DNA of 55,372 bases from Microbacteriaceae bacterium (lineage in GTDB: Bacteria > Actinomycetota > Actinomycetes > Actinomycetales > Microbacteriaceae): contig CANGGK010000002.1 in NCBI GenBank assembly GCA_947453475.1, forward strand, positions 1-55,372, given 5' to 3'. Position numbers and translations under genes: made by a program. The notes under the pieces are model-generated. The model had not been told where the DNA came from. It saw only the letters and a list, made by a program, of their open reading frames with translations, and did not search any database. Positions 9,192-18,200 of the stretch are shown here, one piece after another (the first letter of the stretch is position 1; every line of letters starts with the position of its first letter).

Positions 9192-9340
9192 GCTTTGGCG
9201 CCGGCCGACTTGCACTTCTGCGAACAATACTTGACGTCATTCCAGTCGCGCTCCCACTTCTTGCGCCACTCAAACAGCAGGCCACAGCTCACGCAGATTT
9301 TTGGCGCGTGGCCGTTCTTAGTTTGTGCGATGCGGGGCAT
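9188..9340 (-). CDS. DUF2256-type small zinc-ribbon protein
   Basis: A 50-residue gene, easily missed because of its length. It starts with [10 protein letters not shown] and carries two cysteine pairs, CVSC (residues 16-19) and CSEQC (39-43), around the basic aromatic stretch [11 protein letters not shown]. This pattern is that of the DUF2256 family, known to sit beside cryptochrome/photolyase genes. Its TGA overlaps the photolyase ATG by four bases. The function of the family is unknown; a role in assembly or DNA handling for the photolyase is a guess. It lies 9 bases upstream of pdxH, which ends at 9350 on the same strand. Confidence 0.85.
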   Translation of the reverse strand: MPRIAQTKNGHAPKICVSCGLLFEWRKKWERDWNDVKYCSQKCKSAGAKA

Positions 9341-9349
9341 GGTTTAACC

Positions 9350-10003
9350 CTAGGGCTGCAATCTCTGAACTTTCCATTCGGTTGGTGCACCAGTGACGTC
9401 GAGCTCGCGAACGAATTCGATGCGGTCGTGCATTCGATTCGAACGACCCTTCCAGAACTCGATGCGAGTGGGGATGATTAGGTAGCCACCCCAGTATTCG
9501 GGGCGGGGCACGTCCTGGCCGTCAAACTTGGTCAAGGCTTCAGAAAATTGGTCGTCGAGTGCGGCACGGTTGTTTATTGGCTGCGACTGGTGACTCGACC
9601 AGGCGGCAACCTGAGATTCGTGCGGGCGTGAGCCAAAGTAGTCATCAGACTCGGCTGGGGCAACCTTTTCGGCGACGCCCTGGATGAGCACCTGGCGATA
9701 CATCGAATACCAACCGAAAGCAGCACTCACGCTTGGGTTCGCGGCAACCGCTTCGCCCTTGCGCGATAGGTAGTTGGTGGCGAAGAAGAAACCTCGGTTG
9801 TCGACACCCTTGAGCAAAACCGTGCGCGAACGAGACTGGTTCAACTCGTCGACCGTGCCGAGCACAAAGGCGTTTGGTTCATAGATATCGGCGGCCTCGG
9901 CCTCAATGAGCCAGGCCTTGAACTGCTCAATGGGGTCGGCTCCGAGATGCGTCTCATCCAAGGCTTCTTGCCCGTAATCTTCGTGGCGGTTTAGAGAATC
10001 CAT
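9350..10003 (-). CDS. pdxH: Pyridoxamine 5'-phosphate oxidase
   Basis: FMN-dependent oxidase of 217 aa that makes pyridoxal 5'-phosphate from the pyridoxine or pyridoxamine phosphates in the cytoplasm. The N-terminal DPIEQFKAWLIEA, the FMN-binding RTVLLKGVD and FFFATNYLSRKG, and the C-terminal VPRPEYWGGY and RLQP are all family landmarks. Length is typical. It is divergent from the Pr6Pr gene. TAGTCT (10010-10015 on this strand) ends 6 nt before the ATG and no Shine-Dalgarno is present, so a leaderless transcript is likely. Confidence 0.94.
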   Translation of the reverse strand: MDSLNRHEDYGQEALDETHLGADPIEQFKAWLIEAEAADIYEPNAFVLGTVDELNQSRSRTVLLKGVDNRGFFFATNYLSRKGEAVAANPSVSAAFGWYSMYRQVLIQGVAEKVAPAESDDYFGSRPHESQVAAWSSHQSQPINNRAALDDQFSEALTKFDGQDVPRPEYWGGYLIIPTRIEFWKGRSNRMHDRIEFVRELDVTGAPTEWKVQRLQP

Positions 10004-10054
10004 TCTTCAAGACTATGCCGGCAATCCGCCATTTCAGCCACTAGATTTAGCAAC

Positions 10055-10702
10055 ATGACTTCAACTCGCATCGTCGCGATTCTTCGCTGGCTAGCCGCCG
10101 CCACCATCCTTTCTAGCGTGGTCTGGCAGGTGACCGACAGGCTTGCACACGGCTTGTTCCGCCCGGCTGAATACTTCTCTTACTTCAGCATCCAGGGAAC
10201 CATGATTGCCGGTGTGATGCTGGCTTACGCGGGTTGGCTCAGCTGGAAGGGCACGCCCGAGAAGCGCCTGGTCACCATCGTGCGCGTTTCGGCAACCACC
10301 TACTCGGTGGTTATTGCCGTGGTCTACAACGCGTTGCTTCGAAACTCCCCTGGCGACATCCGTGATGCAGGCTACGCCTGGCCGGTCGTGCCAAACGAGA
10401 TCATGCACGTGTGGGCTGCCGTGATGATTCTGATTGACTGGCTCGTGCTTTCGGGCAAGTTCAAACTGCGCTTGCGCGCTTCGCTTTGGGTCGCTGTCTT
10501 CCCACTCGGATGGCTGGCTTTTTCGGTCACCCGAGGCATTCTCGACGGCTGGTGGGCCTACTGGTTCCTAAACCCGAATGAAAAGGCCGGGCTTGCCGGA
10601 ATGTTTGAATACATCGGCGGCATCACCGTATTGATGGTCGGTCTTGGCTGGCTACTACTCGCGGTGCGAAATCTAATTCACTCGCGCCGGCTGGTGCGCT
10701 AG
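10055..10702 (+). CDS. Pr6Pr-family membrane protein
   Basis: Integral membrane protein of 215 aa with about six helices. The motif FSYFSIQGTM (residues about 41-50) and NEIMHVWAAV with a conserved His (about 113-122) match the actinobacterial Pr6Pr/FAR-17a-like group, whose function is unknown. TAGATT (10042-10047) lies 7 nt before the ATG with no Shine-Dalgarno. The gene shares a 51-bp divergent promoter region with pdxH. Confidence 0.8.
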   Translation: MTSTRIVAILRWLAAATILSSVVWQVTDRLAHGLFRPAEYFSYFSIQGTMIAGVMLAYAGWLSWKGTPEKRLVTIVRVSATTYSVVIAVVYNALLRNSPGDIRDAGYAWPVVPNEIMHVWAAVMILIDWLVLSGKFKLRLRASLWVAVFPLGWLAFSVTRGILDGWWAYWFLNPNEKAGLAGMFEYIGGITVLMVGLGWLLLAVRNLIHSRRLVR

Positions 10703-10710
10703 CGAGGCAT

Positions 10711-11058
10711 TTAGCCGAGTTCGGCGATGCGCGCCTTGATCAGCTTGGTCAGTAGTGCTTTTGGCAGCGGGGCATCGACCGCAAACTGGAACGAGCTCTT
10801 AGAAACCACATAGTCGGCGAGGTCGGCGGCGTGTGCCAACATAACCTCTGGGCTCTGTGGTGAAAAAGTCAGGTGATTCTTGAACGCCGCAAAGCCAACC
10901 GCATACTTGCCGTTGAACTTGAACTGCGGGGTATTCCAAGCGATAACCTGCTCGAGCGAAGGCTCAATTTCTAGCAAGGTGGCGCGAACGGCTAGCAAGG
11001 TTGAACGCTTCGGCTCATCTTGCTTCTCGATATAAGCGGTGACTTCTTCTGCTGACAT
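10711..11058 (-). CDS. DUF1801 (YdhG/iron-chaperone-like fold) protein
   Basis: Small cytoplasmic protein of 115 aa. The pattern VTAYIEKQDEPKRSTLLAVR, then IAWNTPQFKFNGK and HLTFSPQSPEVM, is that of DUF1801/YdhG proteins, which share the frataxin-like fold named for a Bacillus protein. The biochemical role is not established. It converges with the Pr6Pr gene and lies 32 bases downstream of nothing else on its strand except the next ABC gene, which ends at 11091 on the same strand upstream of it in sequence order. Confidence 0.75.
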   Translation of the reverse strand: MSAEEVTAYIEKQDEPKRSTLLAVRATLLEIEPSLEQVIAWNTPQFKFNGKYAVGFAAFKNHLTFSPQSPEVMLAHAADLADYVVSKSSFQFAVDAPLPKALLTKLIKARIAELG

Positions 11059-11090
11059 GTGTCGATTATAGGTTTTCTAGCGAAGCCAAT

Positions 11091-13109
11091 CTAGGCGTCG
11101 GTTGCCTCGAACTGAGAGCGATAAAGCGCCGCATAAGGGCCATCACGCTTGATTAGCTCTTCGTGGGTTCCCTGCTCGACGATGTCGCCGTGCTCCATCA
11201 CCAAAATCAGGTCTGCATCACGGATAGTCGACAAACGGTGCGCAATGACGAAGCTGGTGCGACCCTCACGTAGCGCTGCCATGGCTCGCTGCACCAGAAC
11301 CTCGGTGCGAGTGTCAACCGATGAGGTCGCCTCGTCGAGAATCAGCACGGTAGGTCGAGACAAGAAAGCACGCGCAATGGTTAGCAGCTGCTTTTCACCG
11401 GCGCTCACGTTTGACGCTTCGTCATCAAGGATGGTGTCGTAGCCGAGCGGCAGCGTGCGAACGAAGCGATCAACATAGGTTGCTTTGGCTGCCTCGATGA
11501 TTTGGTCTTCGGTTGCGCTCGGGTTTCCGTAGGCGATGTTGTCGCGGATGGTTCCCTTGAACAACCAGGTGTCTTGCAGAACCATGCCGATGCGGCCACG
11601 GAGGTCGTCGCGAGTCATCTTGGCGATGTCGACGCCATCCAAGGTGATTCGGCCACCGTTTAGCTCATAGAAGCGCAGAATCAGATTGACCAGAGTGGTC
11701 TTGCCAGCACCGGTTGGGCCAACAATTGCGATGGTCTGACCCGGCTTGACCGAGAGGTTCAGGTTCGAAATCAGAGTCTTTTCAGGGGTGTAGCCGAACT
11801 TCACGTCTTCGAAAGTTAGGGTTCCGGTGCGAGCCTCTGGGCTTTCCGAAGGAGTCGGGTCAACCGACTGCTCTGCGGCATCCAGCAACTCAAAAACTCG
11901 CTCTGCCGAGGCGACGCCAGACTGCAATAGGTTGGCCATCGAACCGAGCTGCGCTAGCGGCTGGTTGAACTGGCGCGAGTACTGAATGAAAGATTGGATG
12001 GCACCCAGGGTTAGTGAACCGCTGGCAACGAATAACCCACCGATAACCGCAATGCCTACATATACGAGGTTGCCGATAAACATCATGCTCGGCATGATGA
12101 TGCCCGAAACAAACTGGGCACCAAAGCTCGACTTATAGAGCTGCTGATTGAGTTCGCCGAAGCGAGCCTCGGCAGCCTTTGAGCGACCGAAGACCTTGAC
12201 CAGTGCGTGCCCGGTGAAGCTCTCTTCGATGTGTGCGTTGAGCTGACCGGTCTTGGCCCACTGATCGACGAACAGTTTCTGGCTGCGCTTGGCAATCAGC
12301 ATGGTCAAAACCAAGCTGGCTGGGATGCTAACCAGAGCAATGATTGCCAGCACCGGCGAGATGGTGAACATCATCACGAGCACACCGATAACGGTGAGCA
12401 GGCTCACGAGCACCTGGCTCAAGGTTTGCTGCAGCGACTGCGAAACGTTGTCGATGTCGTTGGTCACCCGGCTCAAAAGCTCACCGCGCTGGATGGTGTC
12501 GAAATAAGAAAGTGGCAAGCGGTGCAGCTTGGCCTCGGTCTCACGACGCAACTTGAAGATGGTGTTCTGCACGCTGACGTTCAAAATGCGTGCTTGGAAG
12601 ATTCCAAAGACAAATGCACCAAGGTAGATAGCAACCACAGCCAGCAGAATTTGCTGCAATGCGGCGAAATCGATGCCGTGACCCGGGTTTAGATCCATGC
12701 CCTGAAGCATCGAAACGAGTTGGTCTTTGCCCTGCGACTTTAGGCCGGCAAGCAACTGTTCTTTGCTGACACCGGCCGGCAGCTTCGCCGAAACCGCGCC
12801 ATTGAAAATTACGTTTGTGGCCTTGCCTAGTAGCCAAGGGCCGAGCACGCTCATCGTTACCGAAACGACTGCGAGTGCGATTACCAGGATGAGCCTGCCG
12901 CGCTCTGGACGCAAGCGACCCATGAGTCGTTTGGCGCTAGGGCCGAAGTTGAGCGACTTTTCGGTTGGCATTCCCATGCCGGCACCTGGGCGCCCGCCCA
13001 TTCCACCCTGAGGGCGGCCACCGATTGCACCGGCTGGTGCTGTCATGCGGGCTGCCGATTTTTGGCCCGGCTTTGCCGGTGAGTCTGAAGCCGGAGTTTG
13101 GTTAGACAT
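11091..13109 (-). CDS. ABC exporter half-transporter, catalytic subunit of a heterodimer
   Basis: Type IV multidrug/lipid exporter half of 672 aa: a Gly/Met-rich N-terminal tail (about residues 20-50), six transmembrane helices, then a nucleotide-binding domain. Walker A GPTGAGKT is at about 464, and Walker B LILDEATSSVD carries the catalytic Glu at about 593. The switch His is in IAHRLSTI at about 624. The signature is unusual, VSAGEKQ at about 568. The start at 13109 overlaps the stop of the partner gene (TAATG). Together with the partner this makes a TM287/288-like heterodimer with one active and one degenerate ATP site. The substrate is unknown; drug efflux is the usual assumption. Confidence 0.92.
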   Translation of the reverse strand: MSNQTPASDSPAKPGQKSAARMTAPAGAIGGRPQGGMGGRPGAGMGMPTEKSLNFGPSAKRLMGRLRPERGRLILVIALAVVSVTMSVLGPWLLGKATNVIFNGAVSAKLPAGVSKEQLLAGLKSQGKDQLVSMLQGMDLNPGHGIDFAALQQILLAVVAIYLGAFVFGIFQARILNVSVQNTIFKLRRETEAKLHRLPLSYFDTIQRGELLSRVTNDIDNVSQSLQQTLSQVLVSLLTVIGVLVMMFTISPVLAIIALVSIPASLVLTMLIAKRSQKLFVDQWAKTGQLNAHIEESFTGHALVKVFGRSKAAEARFGELNQQLYKSSFGAQFVSGIIMPSMMFIGNLVYVGIAVIGGLFVASGSLTLGAIQSFIQYSRQFNQPLAQLGSMANLLQSGVASAERVFELLDAAEQSVDPTPSESPEARTGTLTFEDVKFGYTPEKTLISNLNLSVKPGQTIAIVGPTGAGKTTLVNLILRFYELNGGRITLDGVDIAKMTRDDLRGRIGMVLQDTWLFKGTIRDNIAYGNPSATEDQIIEAAKATYVDRFVRTLPLGYDTILDDEASNVSAGEKQLLTIARAFLSRPTVLILDEATSSVDTRTEVLVQRAMAALREGRTSFVIAHRLSTIRDADLILVMEHGDIVEQGTHEELIKRDGPYAALYRSQFEATDA

Positions 13110-14845
13110 TACGCGGCCTCCTCTGCAGTCATCTGTGATGCCACAATCTCTTGATAAATGGCGCTGTCCTTCAAAAGTTCGGCGTGGGTGCCGAGCCCGG
13201 CAACCTTGCCATCCTGGCAAACCACAATCTGGTCGGCGTGCTTGATGCTGGCAACACGTTGACCGACGATGATCTTGGTGACTGTCGGCAGCTCTCGCGC
13301 TAGAGCCTGACGCAACCTGGCATCGGTGGTTAGGTCGAGTGCCGAGAACGAGTCGTCGAAGATGAGCACCTCGGGGCGCTTCACCAAGGCGCGTGCGATT
13401 GCCAAGCGCTGGCGCTGGCCGCCCGAGAAGTTGGTACCACCCTGAACTACAGGTGCATTTAGACCTTCAGGCAAAGCTTCGATGAAGTCTTTGGCCTGAG
13501 CGATTTCGAGAGCCTTCCAAAGCTCTTCGTCGGTGGCGGCTTCGCGACCGTAGCGAAGTGTGTCGGCGACGGTTCCCGAGAAAAGGAATGCCTTTTGCGG
13601 AATCAAACCGATTTTCGACCACAGGTCTTCGGTGGCAAGGTCTTTGAGCGGGGTGCCATCAATGAGAACCTTGCCCTGCGTTGGGTCAACCAAGCGGGCA
13701 ATTAGGTTGATTAGCGTGGTCTTTCCCGAACCGGTAGGGCCGATGATTGCGGTGGTGGTTCCGGCCGCGATGGTGAAGTTCATGTCACCAAGCACGGGCT
13801 TCTCGGCACCGGGGTAAGCGAAGGTCACCTCGTCAAACACGATGGAACCCTTGCCAATTTCGGCCTTCACCGGGTTGGTGGCGGCGACCACACTTGGTTC
13901 GGTCTCCATCACGGCAGCAACTCGATCGGCACAAACCGCAGCGCGAGGAATCATCATGGCCATAAACATGCTCATCATCACTGCCATCAGAATCTGCATT
14001 AGATATTGCAAGAACGCCATCACGGTGCCGATTTCCATCGCGCCAGAATCGACGCGGTAAGCACCTAGCCAAAGCACGGCGATGCTCGAGAAGTTGAGCA
14101 CAATCAAGACCGTCGGAAACATGAATGCCATGAGGCGGCCAGACTTGAGGGCCGTGTCGGTAACCTGAGCATTGGCATCGTCGAAACGGGCGGTCTCGGT
14201 GGTCTCGCGAACGAATGCGCGAACCACTCGCACACCGGTTAGCTGCTCACGCAGCACCAGGTTAATGCGGTCGATGCGGTCTTGCATTAGGCGGAACAGT
14301 GGAATCATCCGTGACAGCAAGAAGCCAATAACCACGAGCACTACCGGCACGCTAACGGCCATGATGATTGACAGGTTGAAGTCGAGGCCAAGCGCGGTGA
14401 TTACGCCACCGACGGCCAGAATCGGGGCTGAAAGCAACATCGTGCTGCCCATGAGAACCAGCATCTGAATCTGCTGAACATCGTTGGTCGAACGGGTAAT
14501 CAGCGAAGGGGTTCCGAAAATCGCAACATCGCGCTCAGAGAACTTGCCCACCTTGGCAAAAACCTCACCACGGATGTCTCGCCCAACCGACATAGCCAGT
14601 CTCGAACCGAAATAGGTTGCCAGAATGCTGCCGGCCACCTGGCCTAGGGCGATGAGCAACATTAGGCCGCCGGTGCTCAGAATGTAGGCGGTGTCACCCT
14701 TGGCCACACCATTGTTGATGATGTCTGCGTTGAGGGTAGGCAGCGACAGCGAGGCCATCGACTGCACAAACTGGAAGACCATAACGGCAACTAAAAGCAG
14801 CCAGTGTGGTTTGAGATATTGAATCAGAATTCGCCAGAGGTTCAC
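13109..14845 (-). CDS. ABC exporter half-transporter, degenerate subunit of a heterodimer
   Basis: First gene of the exporter pair, 578 aa: six-helix membrane domain then an ATPase domain. Walker A GPTGSGKT is at about 369 and the signature FSGGQRQ, canonical, at about 473. Walker B reads LIFDDSFSALD, with Asp in place of the catalytic Glu at about 498, and the switch position is Gln (VGQRVASI, about 529) in place of His. These changes mark the non-hydrolysing site of heterodimeric exporters. Its stop overlaps the start of the partner by one base. It is divergent from the small membrane-protein gene at 14908. Confidence 0.92.
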   Translation of the reverse strand: MNLWRILIQYLKPHWLLLVAVMVFQFVQSMASLSLPTLNADIINNGVAKGDTAYILSTGGLMLLIALGQVAGSILATYFGSRLAMSVGRDIRGEVFAKVGKFSERDVAIFGTPSLITRSTNDVQQIQMLVLMGSTMLLSAPILAVGGVITALGLDFNLSIIMAVSVPVVLVVIGFLLSRMIPLFRLMQDRIDRINLVLREQLTGVRVVRAFVRETTETARFDDANAQVTDTALKSGRLMAFMFPTVLIVLNFSSIAVLWLGAYRVDSGAMEIGTVMAFLQYLMQILMAVMMSMFMAMMIPRAAVCADRVAAVMETEPSVVAATNPVKAEIGKGSIVFDEVTFAYPGAEKPVLGDMNFTIAAGTTTAIIGPTGSGKTTLINLIARLVDPTQGKVLIDGTPLKDLATEDLWSKIGLIPQKAFLFSGTVADTLRYGREAATDEELWKALEIAQAKDFIEALPEGLNAPVVQGGTNFSGGQRQRLAIARALVKRPEVLIFDDSFSALDLTTDARLRQALARELPTVTKIIVGQRVASIKHADQIVVCQDGKVAGLGTHAELLKDSAIYQEIVASQMTAEEAA

Positions 14846-14907
14846 CGCTTAAGTATGCGCCTGAAAGGCTCATTACAAACACTCTTGTGGAGGAGTATTC
14901 TGATGCC

Positions 14908-15186
14908 ATGAGCGAATTTGATCAGAAGAAATTGAAGAAGAACCTTAAGAAGAAGATTGCCAAGAAAGTTGGCAAGTACGGCAAAGACGCCAAGGCTGGC
15001 AAGTACGCCAACATTCAGATCGGCTCCAAAGGTGCCGGCCCGTTCTACTTCTTGGGCTTCGTTGGTTCGGCCGTTTACTTCGTGTCGACAGCTACCGGCT
15101 TCTGGGATGGCGTACTAGGCGTTCTCAAGGCAGTGGTTTGGCCGGCTTTCCTGGTGTTCGAAGCATTCAGCAAACTTCTTGGATAG
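14908..15186 (+). CDS. Small lysine-rich membrane protein, unknown function
   Basis: A 92-aa protein I do not recognise. The first 30 residues are strongly basic (KKLKKNLKKKIAKKVGKYGK). They are followed by a Gly-rich linker and one or two hydrophobic helices (FYFLGFVGSAVYFVSTATGF and VLKAVVWPAFLVFEAF). The shape suggests a small inner-membrane protein with a positively charged cytoplasmic tail. GGAGGAG lies 12 nt upstream of the chosen ATG; a GTG at 14887 in the same frame precedes that site and is less likely. A 7-base hairpin overlaps its stop codon. Confidence 0.65.
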   Translation: MSEFDQKKLKKNLKKKIAKKVGKYGKDAKAGKYANIQIGSKGAGPFYFLGFVGSAVYFVSTATGFWDGVLGVLKAVVWPAFLVFEAFSKLLG

Positions 15187-15200
15187 GCTCCCAGAGCCTA
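15184..15200 (+). terminator. Short hairpin overlapping the stop codon, possible terminator
   Basis: TAGGCTC-CCA-GAGCCTA forms a perfect 7-base stem with a 3-base loop, starting at the stop codon itself. No clear T-run follows, so it is either a weak U-less terminator of the kind proposed for actinobacteria or an mRNA-end stabiliser. Confidence 0.4.
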
Positions 15201-15281
15201 GATAAATAGCTTGGACTTGACTAGTCTTTTGTATGGTTTTGCGAATGTCGAAACCCCTAATCGACAGTCAGGCCAGTACCA

Positions 15282-18200
15282 ATGTTCGTTGCTCGCAGCA
15301 AGCCGTTTTCTAGCGAACCCTTTTCTATCTGGAAGAAACTGGCCTCAGTGGCCATCCTTGCTCTACTTGCCTCTGGTTTCACCGCTATTGAGCCTGCGCA
15401 CGCCACAATCCAGACAGACCCGACCAAGCCCGATTGGGAAATTCAAGATTCGCTCTCTGCAAATCTGAGCAGCGTCACCTTTGATAACGGCTCATTCTTC
15501 GCTGCAGGCAGCGTTTCTGGAGCAAACATTCTCAAGGGCACGAGCGGCAGCGACTGGTCGTTCCCCTACGAAACCGGTGGGGCTAGCATCAACGATGTCG
15601 CCGCCTGTGACGGTCATGTAGTTGCAGTGGGCCTCGGCAACATCATGTACGAAGATGACGTGAACGTTAGCGGAGGATCGGTAGCTTCAATACCCGGAGT
15701 CGCCGACTTCACCTCGATCAATTGGTCAAGTGTGACCTGTGGGCTCGTTGCTGGGCAGATGACTTGGGTGGCTGTCTCTTGGGCCGAACGTCAATCAGAT
15801 CCAAGCACTGCTGTCAGCGTGATTACCAGCACAGACAACGGTCTCACCTGGTCGCCACACGATGTCAACGCTGGTGCTGCCCCATTCAACTGGACCGCGG
15901 TCACTTACGGTGACGGCGTATTCGTTGCGGTGGCAACTTCTGGTTACAGCGGCTCGCGAGTGATGTCGAGCTCGGATGGCGGCCTCACTTGGGCCATGGC
16001 TGCCAGCGAGGAAAACGCCTGGAACGATGTCACCTTCGGTAACGGAATGTTCGTGGCCGTCTCCTCGTACGGCACCGACCGAGTGATGACTAGCCCCGAC
16101 GGCCTAGTCTGGACTCCTCAGACCGCTGCCTCCGACAACGCCTGGACGGCCGTTACTTATGGCAACGGTGTTTTTCTTGCCTTGGCGGCAGTCGGCACAT
16201 ACGATCGCATGATGACCAGCATCGATGGAGTCACCTGGACGGGGCGCTTCGCACCTCTTAGGATCTGGCGAAGCATCGCCTTCGGAAATGGTGTTTTTGT
16301 CGCCGTCTCGTACGACGGTGGCAGCCGCCAGATCATGAAGAGCACATACGACTACGAAACCATAAACTGCCCAGATAGCGGAACTTACGACATAACTAGC
16401 AATGGCGTGGCGACAAATGGTAGGAGTTGCAACCTAGATTCACCTGGAGCTACATCGGGCGACTTAACGCTTCGTTCATCGGTAAGAGAAGTCGGAAATG
16501 CCGCTTTTGCCGGTGCCACAGTCACCGGTCACTTGGCGGGGTTCACTAACGTTTCAAGAATCGACGACTATGCCTTCATGTATGACGCGGTGACTTATCT
16601 CGATTTGGGTAACTCGGTGTCAATCATCGGCGACTGGGCCTTTGTGAATTCAGATATCCAGACTCTAACTCTTCCAAACTCAGTAATTTCTGTCGGTGAC
16701 TCTGCGTTTCAATATGCGGCACTGACAAGTCTCAGAGTCGGCACATCACTTCAGACGGTTGGTAGCTTCGCATTCCAATCAGCTGCCCTTCAGACGCTGT
16801 CGCTACCGGCAACATTAACCAGCATCGGGATACACGCTTTTGAAGATTCGCCTCTAACGTCGCTCGCGTTGTACAGCCCTACCATCGACGTTCAAGCAAA
16901 CGCTTTTGACGGGGCAATGGCCGCGGGTCTGGTCTGCTTCTACAATCTCGGCAACGCCATGGTGAACGTGACTGATAGCGGACTCGTTCACGCTTGCCTT
17001 CTCGATGCGACTGCAATCGGAATTGGAACAATAGAACTTGCACCCCGCCCGGTTATCGGCGACAGTCCCATGTACGAAATCACTTCGCAGGCTGGCTACT
17101 ACGTCAGCTCTTTAACCATGGACGGTACTGACGTACTGAGCCAGCTTCACGCCGTCGATACTGTGCACTTCACCTTCACCCTGCCCGCAATCGCCGACGT
17201 CCATGAGATTACTGTGACATTTTCGCGGCTAGTCAACTCAACCGACTGGCAACTTCGAGAATCCTCAACGGTCGACAATGCTTCGGGGCATTGGAACAGC
17301 ATCACTTACAACGGCCGCACGTTCATCGCAGCCGGCGACAGTTCTGTGAACGGCGTTGACTACACGTATGCACCACTGAAAACCAGCGGTGATGGTGTCA
17401 GTTGGAGCAACCCACCATTCGAGTATTCAACAGGTATGTATAACGCGGTCACCTTCTGTCACGGTCGGTACGTTCTTGCGGGGATAGCGGGCCCTTACGT
17501 CTCCGATCAGGTCGGAGGAGGCTACAGCAGTGCCGCTCGATTAGATGGTGGCGCATTTCCCCAAGAGGACAATTTTCGGGGAGCCACATGCGGTAACGGT
17601 ACGGTGGTTGCGGTTGGTGATAGCCAAGGTCCCGATAGCGTAATCACTAACAGCAGCAGCAACGTTGGATATCGCCGCTGGATCAGTAGAACCCCAGCTG
17701 CCCAGCTCAGTTGGACCAGTGTCACCTACGGCAAGGGGCTATTCGTTGCCGTGGCTAACTCAGGCAACGGCAACCGAGTGATGACCAGCCCAGACGGAAT
17801 CACCTGGACTTCACGCGCTTCAGCCTCAAACAATGATTGGTCATCCGTCACCTACGGCAAGGGGCTATTCGTTGCCGTGGCTAACTCAGGCAACGGCAAC
17901 CGAGTGATGACCAGCCCAGACGGAATCACCTGGACTTCGCGAAGCTCTGCCGCAGATAAACATTGGAACAGCGTCGCATTCGGCAACAACATGTTCGTTG
18001 CTGTATCAGGTACAACCGGTACTGATAGCAACGTAATGAGCAGTTTTGACGGCATTCACTGGACATCGATTTCATCCCCGGACCAAAATTGGACCGCCGT
18101 AGCGTACGGCAACGGTTTGTTTGTGGCTGTATCTTCAGACGGTGGCACCCAGCAGGTTATGACGAGCACCATGGGCGGTTCGCTCAGCGCAAGCAAAGTG

